DNA of 64,000 nucleotides from the NCBI RefSeq assembly GCF_003850345.1, contig NZ_CP027707.1, positions 4,154,001-4,218,000 on the forward strand. Direction: 5' to 3'. Shown piece by piece: positions 55,501-62,698 of this stretch. The stretch's first letter is position 1. Each line of letters starts with the position of its first letter. The notes under the pieces are model-generated. The model searched no databases. It saw only the letters and a program-made list of their open reading frames with translations, and was not told the origin of the DNA. Source of the DNA: Pseudomonas chlororaphis subsp. piscium (GTDB lineage Bacteria > Pseudomonadota > Gammaproteobacteria > Pseudomonadales > Pseudomonadaceae). The position numbers and the translations under genes are program-made.

Positions 55501-57530
55501 CGAATGTGTGGTTGAACACTGCCGAGGGGAACACCACTCTGTTGGCCGATCCAATAGGCTTGCTGCATTTCGGACAACTCAAACGGCTGCGCGCAATCTA
55601 TAGCGTGCGAAGCCAAAGGCTCTGCGACTGCAGCACTTTGCGCATTGGCAATGTCCCTGCACAGACTATCGGCCGATGCCGTATACAACGTCTCGAACTT
55701 GAGCCTTACACCGTAACGCGAGTAAATCGCCGCGGCTAGCCGAGCAGCTGAAAGCGAGTCGAGCCCAGCATCAATAAGCCTGCTGGTGCGCTCGCCCACA
55801 GCGCCCGGCACGAAGCGAGCAATCTCTAGAAGGATATCGTCGTCAGCTTCGACGGATTGACGATGGGAGTCAGCAACGACCTGCAACTCACCGCGAAACA
55901 GGGCATCACGTGTTGCAGCACGACGGGTTTTACCACTTGATGTGCGCAGGATACTCCCCCGCCGAAGCAGAACGATACGTAGCGCGCCTATGTCATGCCT
56001 GACCTTCAGCTCCGTGCGAATACGCGAGAGGATGTCTCGTGTATCACCCTCTTTACAGCTGCTACGCACCTCTGCACCGATGAGAACCGCTTCACCGTCC
56101 TCCCCTTCTATGGCTACTGCAAATACGCGGCCTTTACGAATATCGGGGTGGCACTCCGAGACCGAATCCTCAAGGTCGTGGCAGTAGATATTACGGCCGC
56201 CGACAATGATCAGATCCTTCAGTCGCCCCACGACAAAGAGCTCGTCTTGCTGAAGAAAACCAAGATCGCCCGTACGAAGCCATGGCCCTCCTCCGGTAGC
56301 CAGGCAAGCTTGGAATATTTCCCGTGTTTCGCTCTCACGGGACCAATAGCCATCTGCAACACTTTGCCCAGCAACCCAAATTTCGCCAACCACATCAGGT
56401 TTGCAAGGAACAAGCGTGGCGGGATCGACAATCACAATGCTTGTTCCTACCGAGCTGGTACCGCATGACGCCAGCTCAATGCCCTGGTGACAGGGAACAA
56501 CCCGTCCAGCGGCCAGCGCGGCGGGCTCGAAACAGCGACTGCGTGTGCCTTCGCCGCAACGTCCCGATGCCACTTTCAAGGTCGCCTCCGCCAACCCATA
56601 CCCAGGTATGACCACGGAAGCAGGCATTCCAAAGGGAGCAAAAGCTGTTACGAATCGGCGCACGCTGTCGCACCGAACCGGCTCTGCGCCATTGAGCGCA
56701 AATCGCATTGAAGAAAGGTCGGTTCCAGGTGCCAGATCAGCCGCCCGATCTGCACACAAGGCGTAGGCAAAATTGGGCGCTGCCGTATGAGTACCACGCA
56801 CCGATGCCATCGCTCGCAACCATGACAACGGCTGCGCAATGAAACTCTCCGGAGGCATCAAGTAAGCGGTGAAACCGCAATACAAGGGCGTAAGAATACC
56901 GTACACCAAGCCCATATCATGAAAGTACGGCAGCCAGCTCACCATCACACTCTGGGCATCGTGCAGAGCTGCGCGATCGAGATCTTCGATCGTCGTCCGT
57001 AGGCTCGCCTGAGTTACAGCAACGCCTCGCGGTGTTCGTGTGGAGCCCGAGGTGTACTGGAGCAGCGCTGGATTATTGTCGGCCGCCAGGCGCATAAAAG
57101 GAGAGCGCCGATCATTGTTGTCCGTTTGCAGCCAGTCAATCCCCGGAGGTCCCTCACGTCCTTGAGCAGTTAACGCAAGTGTCCCGCCACAATCTTGAAC
57201 AATGGCCGCTACAGTTTCGCCATTGGTTCGAGGAGCAACGGGTACGGCAATCGTGCCGGAGAAACAACAACCAAAAAATGCCGGAATAAACTCAAGGGGA
57301 TTGTCATAAGCCAGCAATACCCGGTCACCGGGTGAGGTTCTTTGCGCCAGACGATAAGCAATAGCCGCTGCACGCTCGCAAAGGTCCGCATTTGTCAGCG
57401 ATATGCCCTTCGATTGATCCAGCGAAGCAAAAGCCAGCAGATCTGGGAAGGTATCAGCACGCGACATTAATTGCTCTGCCAGGGAAAGACGAGGCAGAAC
57501 ACGAGGTTGTTCGCTGCAAGGAATGCTCAT
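52503..57530 (-). CDS. loading protein AL-ACP-Cy/C-A(Cys)-PCP (DepA-like)
   Basis: A 1,675-aa protein with five domains. A fatty-acyl-AMP-ligase-type domain (about 15-545) has QYTSGSTRTPRG and GRLKDLIIVGGRN. The ACP has Ser in DAGLDSLSAA (about 587). The condensation domain (about 650-1080) has cyclisation-type motifs LSEMQQAYWIG, GDFTSSTLL and IVVTSLLS, but its central motif reads GLLAGD where DxxxxD is usual. The adenylation domain (about 1083-1560) has pocket code DLYNLSLIWK, a textbook Cys code. The PCP has Ser in DAGATSLHIV (about 1610). It should bring in the Cys that becomes the mercaptopropionyl starter. GAGGGG lies about 8 bases before ATG. It is the first gene of the operon. Confidence 0.92.
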   Translation of the reverse strand: MSIPCSEQPRVLPRLSLAEQLMSRADTFPDLLAFASLDQSKGISLTNADLCERAAAIAYRLAQRTSPGDRVLLAYDNPLEFIPAFFGCCFSGTIAVPVAPRTNGETVAAIVQDCGGTLALTAQGREGPPGIDWLQTDNNDRRSPFMRLAADNNPALLQYTSGSTRTPRGVAVTQASLRTTIEDLDRAALHDAQSVMVSWLPYFHDMGLVYGILTPLYCGFTAYLMPPESFIAQPLSWLRAMASVRGTHTAAPNFAYALCADRAADLAPGTDLSSMRFALNGAEPVRCDSVRRFVTAFAPFGMPASVVIPGYGLAEATLKVASGRCGEGTRSRCFEPAALAAGRVVPCHQGIELASCGTSSVGTSIVIVDPATLVPCKPDVVGEIWVAGQSVADGYWSRESETREIFQACLATGGGPWLRTGDLGFLQQDELFVVGRLKDLIIVGGRNIYCHDLEDSVSECHPDIRKGRVFAVAIEGEDGEAVLIGAEVRSSCKEGDTRDILSRIRTELKVRHDIGALRIVLLRRGSILRTSSGKTRRAATRDALFRGELQVVADSHRQSVEADDDILLEIARFVPGAVGERTSRLIDAGLDSLSAARLAAAIYSRYGVRLKFETLYTASADSLCRDIANAQSAAVAEPLASHAIDCAQPFELSEMQQAYWIGQQSGVPLGSVQPHIRVDFEVDHSQVSSLSLRLAALVTAHPALRMSVQEDGCAVIDPRGYAPVIAHRDLRGLGQQAISAGLSAAREELAQDNRHPLSVCFTRLTDAKTVLHLRLGLLAGDLRSLLLLVRELVDGPSLVSGFRRVGTATSCVPFECREAWLKKVESIAPAPDLPQAMAATDIDAPRFVMCRQELSEELTTALALNAQALGVTLSSICMAAFVDVLRLWSASPALTINVTCSTRSGQAEQAIGDFTSSTLLSLREPHDSFADFAQAIQQQIWRDLDEPWSTGVSMLRELSRRNGAPVLMPIVVTSLLSGDQADDLSVLDSIGPMVDVSNPTPQVSLHNILARRDGRLLMMWEYVEQLFPAGLIETMFASFVEVLTTIATRPSAVEYPVLAKIPVSQQARHLKANSTSCDRSPRRLATPFITHATESPDAIAVVFGDLLTTYGDLRQDAEDIAARLQRKGVRRGDVIAAIVEPGPRAVAALIGIGIAGAVYLPIEPSWPLTRIEELLYESKAGYAVLTHSMNLSIPTLQLDQQPGRLRPEPVDGDSSDVAYVIFTSGSTGRPKGVVITHEAAANTIDDINERFSVGPRDRALCVSSLAFDLSVYDIFGLLAVGGAVVFPERSRDPDAIAQALTTAGVTIWNSVPAVLELLLDVAAPHSSSLRLVLLSGDWIAPALTARIRQVFTGAQPISLGGATEVSIWSVIHPIVPSDAVLLSIPYGTPLSNQQCFVRAPDGRERPDGVAGELLLGGRGLALAYCGNDAETNRRFFTDKDGNRLYRTGDLARWMSTGELELLGRMDNQVKVQGYRIELGEIEAVAMKAGGISRAVASVVRRSGATVIQLHVLASQEVPGEVVTSVRAALALHLPTYMQPHHVGVLDVLPLTANGKVDRSRLPAPPEPKPVRPVRGDVLLETMMMQAYVEVVGIGIDPQQRFFDAGATSLHIVRLRALLESRGIAVPSLADFFSLATIRSVATSSLATSTGANSNQNDIAYIRAYKQRVRARRGEL

Positions 57531-58395
57531 GACCGCCCCTCACACTTAGTTGTTTGCCTGGATAGCCAAAAAGCAGCTGTAAGGAACATCCTCCTCACTC
57601 TATTCAGGACAGTAGAAACGACTGTGACCTCGTTGACTTTTTTATTGATGCAGGAACCAGAGATAGATTTTCGAACGCTCAACTTCAAAGGGGTGAGATC
57701 AGCATCTCCAGTCCCCCGTACCAGACTGTTTTGACTCAAATTTATGGATTTTAACTTACTCACTTCAAACATTAAGAATGATCGCCTCCTTCCCCAAAGA
57801 GACGATAAACACTCCACAGACGTTGATACTCTCCCGCTCCCCCTCACCTGAACTGATTGCATGGTGGTAGCTCCATGAAAAACAAATCCATAACAGCTCT
57901 ACGAGTATTCATATAGAGCCCTCGAGCACAGCAGACAAACACCCCCCAAATGGCAGCACAACTAAACTCGATGCAAGGTAGCAGCAAAACCTTGGACAAC
58001 CCACCAAACCAAATTGAAAAAAACCGAATCCGTAATCCAACAACCCAAAAAAACAACCTAAAACTAAATCATTGATTTAAAAAAACGAAACAACATAAAA
58101 CCTATTAACAACCTGTACAAAAAAATTCACTCAAATCAATTATTCCCAGCAGAGCCAGAAAAGACTAACATTCGGTCCACCAATGACATTGACGCAAAAT
58201 TATATTCGCAGAGAGCGCTTGCCGCCCTGGACAGGGTAAACCGCGCGCGCAAGCATGGCCCACACACTGACCCGAAACAAGAAATTAGAATACTTAGTGA
58301 CTAACACAGAAAGTTTGCCACTCTGGCGACTTTCACCAGAACGGCGATGGGTCTGCTAACAACCCCGAACGGTATAGATACCCAACCTAACTGTA
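57531..58395. other. A/T-rich intergenic region upstream of the cluster operon
   Basis: A stretch of 865 bases between the first cluster gene and the LysR gene, both on the minus strand. It must contain the main cluster promoter, and it includes the lowest-G+C stretch I see in the window (about 57870-58200), with many A runs. Frames through 57527-57862 and 57844-58056 show no recognisable protein. No clear sigma-70 box or operator is assigned. Confidence 0.5.
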
Positions 58396-59262
58396 CTATG
58401 CCAAGCAAAAGCCTATTTTGGTAAAATGCTCATAAATAGCCTTGCGTAAGCACACCGCTGCCGGGTTCGCAGTACTCGTTAATAAACAGATGGAATGTTC
58501 AGCTAAATCGGGCAACTCAATCCCTTGAACACTCTTGGCGACCTGTTTGCCGATTAAACCATCCTCCATAACCCCGATGGCCAACCCGCTCATAACCGAA
58601 GCCTCAACGGCAGTAGGACTAGAGCTTTCCAAAAATATTCGAAACTTTATTCCTGCCGTCTTGAGTGCTCGAATCGTCGCCTCACGGTATGGACAACCAT
58701 GAAGATGGACAGAAATAGGTAGTGGCTGGTCTGGGTCGTATTTGAATGTTCTCGAAGCGATCCAGCGGGGTGATGTTGTGCAGAGAAACTCCCCATTTTG
58801 CGGACATTGAGAAGCAACCAACAGGGTGATATCAAGCATCTGCTGCGAGAAGAGATCAAACAACTCTCCACTTGAGCGAGCTTCGACCTCCAATTCCAAC
58901 ATAGGATTATTTAGAGTGAAAGCTGGAAGCAAATCACTCATAAGTTTTGCCACGTAGGTATCTGGCACACCCAGTCTCAATTTCGGCAGAAGAAACTGTG
59001 GAGACAAGGATGTTATTAGTCTGTCATGGGCAACCAAAAAATCGGTCGTATACCCGAGTAATCTGCGCCCAAACGGAGTCAGCTCAACGACATTATTGTT
59101 GCGATGAAATAGCCGGTACCCAACCTGCTCTTCAAGCTTGCGAATCTGAACGGTAACAGCTGAAGCGCTGCGATTAACATACCTAGCTGCTTCCTTGAAC
59201 CTGCCGAAGCGCGCCACAGCATGAAAGGTCTTCAGCACTGCTATATCAAATTTCCGACTCAT
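58396..59262 (-). CDS. LysR-type regulator at the cluster edge (probable pathway regulator)
   Basis: About 288 aa from the ATG at 59262, which gives the typical LysR opening MSRKFDIAVLKTFHAVA; the start at 59301 adds 13 residues. The helix-turn-helix reads FKEAARYVNRSASAVTVQIR (about residues 22-41) and the effector-binding domain has the usual length. It has scattered Cys residues, but I do not see a firm OxyR-type pair. As the gene nearest the cluster promoter and on the same strand, it is the best candidate for its regulator; the FK228 cluster also carries a LysR-type regulator. Its codon use is more A/T-rich than the biosynthetic genes. Confidence 0.82.
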   Translation of the reverse strand: MSRKFDIAVLKTFHAVARFGRFKEAARYVNRSASAVTVQIRKLEEQVGYRLFHRNNNVVELTPFGRRLLGYTTDFLVAHDRLITSLSPQFLLPKLRLGVPDTYVAKLMSDLLPAFTLNNPMLELEVEARSSGELFDLFSQQMLDITLLVASQCPQNGEFLCTTSPRWIASRTFKYDPDQPLPISVHLHGCPYREATIRALKTAGIKFRIFLESSSPTAVEASVMSGLAIGVMEDGLIGKQVAKSVQGIELPDLAEHSICLLTSTANPAAVCLRKAIYEHFTKIGFCLA

Positions 59263-59368
59263 AACATACTCTCTGTCGTATATCACTTTCGCCCCATTCA
59301 CTAAAACTTACTGCTCCCTTCACTCCTCTGTCCAAGCCAAGAGCCAAACATTAGTCCAACATACACCT

Positions 59369-59566
59369 CTAGGCACTGTAGGAGAAGTAATGTCGTAGAG
59401 ACCGCATGGCACAAGCCCATGAGAGCATCGCCGCATAACTTTTCGCCAGCCTGTCGAAATGCTGAACGATATGGCGATACTCCTTCAACCATCCGAACAT
59501 GCACTTATGCCTGGATAAAGCACCACGCCAAGCCACAAGAGAAGTCGATTGCAGGAGAATGGTCAA
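59369..59566 (-). mobile_element. IS5-family transposase C-terminal remnant
   Basis: A 65-aa frame reads CMFGWLKEYRHIVQHFDRLA, then KSYAAMLSWACAMRSLRHYF, and ends FSYSA. This matches the C-terminal end of IS5-type DDE transposases (ERMFGWLKE.RRI.TRFDKLAKSY). The catalytic Asp residues and the rest of the gene are absent, and no terminal inverted repeats are visible. Confidence 0.75.
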
Positions 59567-59649
59567 GACACAAGGCTCCCCATCTCCCCCCTTGTCGAGG
59601 GTCTATACCGGCAGACCTCTGCATATGTTTCGGCGCTCACTGTTAAATA

Positions 59650-59990
59650 TTACAATCCTGATATTTTCCTGCCTTCACGGAATGCTGGTGACTGAAGACA
59701 AGCGACTAGATCGGCAACCAAAACTCGTGCTTCAATCAAGTTTATCCTCGACTTGTCTTTGTCATAGACACCCGCGACGGGGAAAAGCCTTACCGCTTTA
59801 CCAGCCGTAAACGGCGATGAGAAGGTCACCAGCTTAGACTGGTAGTAGCGCTGATTCGAGAAGACAACCATCACCATCTCGCGCCATTACGCCAATGGCG
59901 CCCCAAACAGGAACCTGAGAGGCCTCATCGAAGATCACGAGGTCAAACGGACTGGAAGCGGAGGCAGGCTCACATTGCTTTTGTCGAGGA
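59650..59990 (-). pseudogene. fragments of a large superfamily I DNA helicase
   Basis: Two adjacent minus-strand pieces come from one kind of protein. Around 59890-59990 the strand reads SPFDLVIFDEASQVPVWGAI, a Walker B/DEAS helicase motif. At 59650-59870 it reads FSNQRYYQSKLVTFSSP then AGVYDKDKSRINLIEA, which in DUF4011/AAA-type helicases lies a few hundred residues further on. The intervening part is deleted and the frame is broken, so it is a non-functional remnant. Confidence 0.68.
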
Positions 59991-60128
59991 AAAGCTCACT
60001 GGCCAGAGACTGAATACGAACGGTTCTGCCTTTATCGCATGACCAAACACATACGTACCTGCATCGCTATCGAACATAGAGTAGCTCTACATCCCCCTGA
60101 TCCACGACCCACTGATTTTCTAGGCCCC

Positions 60129-61391
60129 CTAGAGCATTTTCAACCTGATCTCTGCTTCCACACGGCTGATCATCCTGGCAAACCGCGCCGGGATATGCGC
60201 CGTCACCAGCCCCGCCTTTACCACCCCAGGATAGCGACAGACCACGACCTCTTGCTCCGCTTGTTTGAGCAGCAATGTCCATTGCACCGGGGTGCCATCA
60301 GCCCATTCCGCCCGGGCCTTGAACAGTGGTGAACCTTCGGCATAGCCGACATGAAAATCGGCCGGCATGGGGCCGCCGGGGAAGGTCCGCGCCTGCATGA
60401 AACCGAACATCGAATCATGCTGCAGGAGGCTCTGCCGTGCATAAGGCCAGACGTACTGGCGCAGGAAATACTGATCCGCGAAGTGCTGCGACTCGACACC
60501 AGCGCTGAAGAACGATTGCGTCAACTGCTCCAATGGCGGTAGAGCACCGGCCACCACGCCCCACAGCCCCGCCAGCATCAGCTCGGTATGGGTGGCGCAA
60601 TCACGCATGCAGTGGAACCTGCAATCACTGTGCAACCACTCCTCGACCGCCTCGGCCTCCCGGGTTGAAACCACCGAGTCAGCGTCCCGGAACAGCACTC
60701 GGTGCAGGTGCAGGTCCTGCAACGCGAGAAACCGCCACATCGGGCCGGGCCAGCCGTGGGCCTGTTCATCGACCTGTATGACTTGCGCTCCCGCCGCGAG
60801 CAGTCTTTCGACCACGCTTGGTGGCACGCTGTCGTCGATGTAAAAGCGGCACGTCCAGTGCGGATAGATCTTCGGTTGCTCAATCACGTTGAGCACTGCC
60901 GTTTCGCAATACTTGGAGTCGGCGCCGAATAACGAGAACGCGATGACGTTCTTATCCCGGGTTTGTGTGGAAGGCAAAGGCGGCATTACCGGTGCCGCAT
61001 GGGGCGCCGCTGGCGCCACACCGAAACCTTGATCCCGCAGTTGCAGGGCCATCAAGCCGTACTTCCTGACGTCCTCCCATTGCCGCAAAGCGCCATGAGC
61101 ATGGGACAAGGCGTCGAACAAGGCAAAACTGCGGCCTCCACGCGCCAGAGCCTGTTCGGCATAACCCACTGCCTGCTGCCAGCGTTCAAGCTTCAAGCAG
61201 TTGACCGCTGCGTCAGTCCAGGCTTGCGTCAGCCCAGGAGTCATGCGGATTGCCTGCTGGCATACATTGAGCGCCTCTTCGTAGCGCCCCTGCTGATGCA
61301 GAGCCTTGGCGCGCTTGCCAGCGGTTTCGACCAGTAACTGCGCCGAATTGCGGATTGCCGGAATGCTGGGTTTTCGAGCTTTTCTAGCCAT
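60129..61391 (-). CDS. TPR protein with glycosyltransferase-like domain, linked to type I secretion
   Basis: A 420-aa protein without a signal peptide. Residues about 20-125 contain three tetratricopeptide-like repeats (ALHQQGRYEEALNVCQQAI is the clearest). Residues about 148-415 look like a nucleotide-sugar-type transferase: VIAFSLFGADSKYCETA opens the domain and LFRDADSVVS at about 235-244 could be the DxD metal motif. The acceptor is unknown. It lies 70 bases downstream of the HlyD adaptor gene on the same strand, so it may modify the exported adhesin. Confidence 0.7.
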   Translation of the reverse strand: MARKARKPSIPAIRNSAQLLVETAGKRAKALHQQGRYEEALNVCQQAIRMTPGLTQAWTDAAVNCLKLERWQQAVGYAEQALARGGRSFALFDALSHAHGALRQWEDVRKYGLMALQLRDQGFGVAPAAPHAAPVMPPLPSTQTRDKNVIAFSLFGADSKYCETAVLNVIEQPKIYPHWTCRFYIDDSVPPSVVERLLAAGAQVIQVDEQAHGWPGPMWRFLALQDLHLHRVLFRDADSVVSTREAEAVEEWLHSDCRFHCMRDCATHTELMLAGLWGVVAGALPPLEQLTQSFFSAGVESQHFADQYFLRQYVWPYARQSLLQHDSMFGFMQARTFPGGPMPADFHVGYAEGSPLFKARAEWADGTPVQWTLLLKQAEQEVVVCRYPGVVKAGLVTAHIPARFARMISRVEAEIRLKML

Positions 61392-61461
61392 GACAAAGTC
61401 CTCGCTGGGCCGCCCCGAAGGCCAACCCAGCGTGCAAATGGTGTCCTGTGGAAAGTGATGC

Positions 61462-62679
61462 TTAGCGTTCGCGCAAGGCTTCGCGAGCCCTGTTGAGCGG
61501 TTTGACCAGGTATTCCCAGACCGTTTTGCCGCCGGTGTGGATGTCCACGGTGGAGATCATCCCGGGAAAGATAGGGAAGGCTTCGCCACTTTTGTTGAAC
61601 AGCGAGTCGCTTTGGGTGCGGACAAAGACCCGGTAGTAATAGACATCGCGTTTGACATCGTCCTGGATGGTGTCTGGCGAGATGGTCACCACTTCACCTT
61701 CCAGGCCACCGTAAATGGCGTAGTCATAGGCGCTGATCTTCACCGTGGCCCGCTGGCCCGGATGCAGGAAGGCGACGTCCCGCGGCGAGATCCGCGCCTC
61801 CACCAGCAATTGATCCTCGATCGGCACGATCACCATCAGCCGGCCATTTGGCGGGACGACCCCCCCCACGGTGTTGACCTCGATGTCTTTCACCACGCCG
61901 CGCACCGGCGACACTACAGTCAGGCGCGACAGCATGTCGGCACGCCCGCGGGTCACCGATTGCTGGGCCTCGACTTCGCCGTTGGCCTTGGCCAGTTCTT
62001 CACGCGAACGCACCAGGTATTGGGTACGCGTATCGTTGGCCTTCATTTCCAGTTCGTTGGCCTGGCGCTTGAGGCGCAGGACTTCGACGTTGCTGGCCGC
62101 GCCCATCTTGGCCAGGCGCTCGGTCATCACCAGCTCACGCCTGACCAGGGTCAGGGCTTCCTGAATGCCCGCCAGGCTCTTGGCCAGGCTGTCTTTACGC
62201 GACTTGAACAGCGCCGTTTCCGAACGCACCAGGGCCGGGTCTTCCATGACATAGTCGGGAAACGCCAGGTCGCTCCCCTCGACTTCCGCACGCAAGCGGG
62301 TGGCCGTTGCCAGGGCGGCACGAGCCCGGGAGGAACTTTCGTCCACCGACGACTCGGAACGTGTGCGGTCCAGTTGCGCAAGCACTTGCCCGGCCTGAAC
62401 CATGTCGCCTTCCTTGACGTTGAGCTGCGCCACAATCCCGCCTTCGAGGGATTGAATGACCTGTTCTCGTGAGCTGGGAATCACTTTCCCGGTACCACTG
62501 GAGACCTCGTCGAGCGTAAAGCAGTACGCCCAGGCCAACAGCAAGGCAAGGCCGGCGAAGGTCAGCCAGATGAACCAGGACGCCCGCGGAAGCCGGCTGT
62601 GGGCTTCGAACAGGTCCGGACGGGTCAGGCTGAAATTGATCGGGTTCAAGCGATCGGATGCAGGTAATTTGATGTTCAT
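61462..62679 (-). CDS. type I secretion periplasmic adaptor, HlyD/LapC family
   Basis: A 405-aa protein with one transmembrane helix at about residues 36-54, a lipoyl-like segment (QSLEGGIVAQLNVKEGD, about 79-95), a long coiled coil (about 115-240) and a beta-barrel end. This is the normal HlyD order. It links the ABC transporter to a TolC-type outer-membrane channel for one-step export of RTX-type proteins. The ABC transporter gene ends 20 bases upstream of its start. LapC of the Pseudomonas adhesin system is the closest known kind, but the exported protein is not in this window. Confidence 0.88.
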   Translation of the reverse strand: MNIKLPASDRLNPINFSLTRPDLFEAHSRLPRASWFIWLTFAGLALLLAWAYCFTLDEVSSGTGKVIPSSREQVIQSLEGGIVAQLNVKEGDMVQAGQVLAQLDRTRSESSVDESSSRARAALATATRLRAEVEGSDLAFPDYVMEDPALVRSETALFKSRKDSLAKSLAGIQEALTLVRRELVMTERLAKMGAASNVEVLRLKRQANELEMKANDTRTQYLVRSREELAKANGEVEAQQSVTRGRADMLSRLTVVSPVRGVVKDIEVNTVGGVVPPNGRLMVIVPIEDQLLVEARISPRDVAFLHPGQRATVKISAYDYAIYGGLEGEVVTISPDTIQDDVKRDVYYYRVFVRTQSDSLFNKSGEAFPIFPGMISTVDIHTGGKTVWEYLVKPLNRAREALRER

Positions 62680-62698
62680 GATTTCTCCCGTTCGGCGA

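Noticed and set aside
52503-57530. Reading the cluster as a siderophore (pyochelin/yersiniabactin-like) because of the Cys-specific A domain and Cy-like motifs
   Set aside because: No salicylate genes, no TonB receptor or thiazoline reductase; the PKS pair, CxxC oxidase and Val-Val-Cys-Thr NRPS fit the disulfide depsipeptide family better.
57527-57862. 111-aa minus-strand frame upstream of the loading NRPS
   Set aside because: It overlaps the NRPS start and promoter region, no recognisable protein features, unusual composition.
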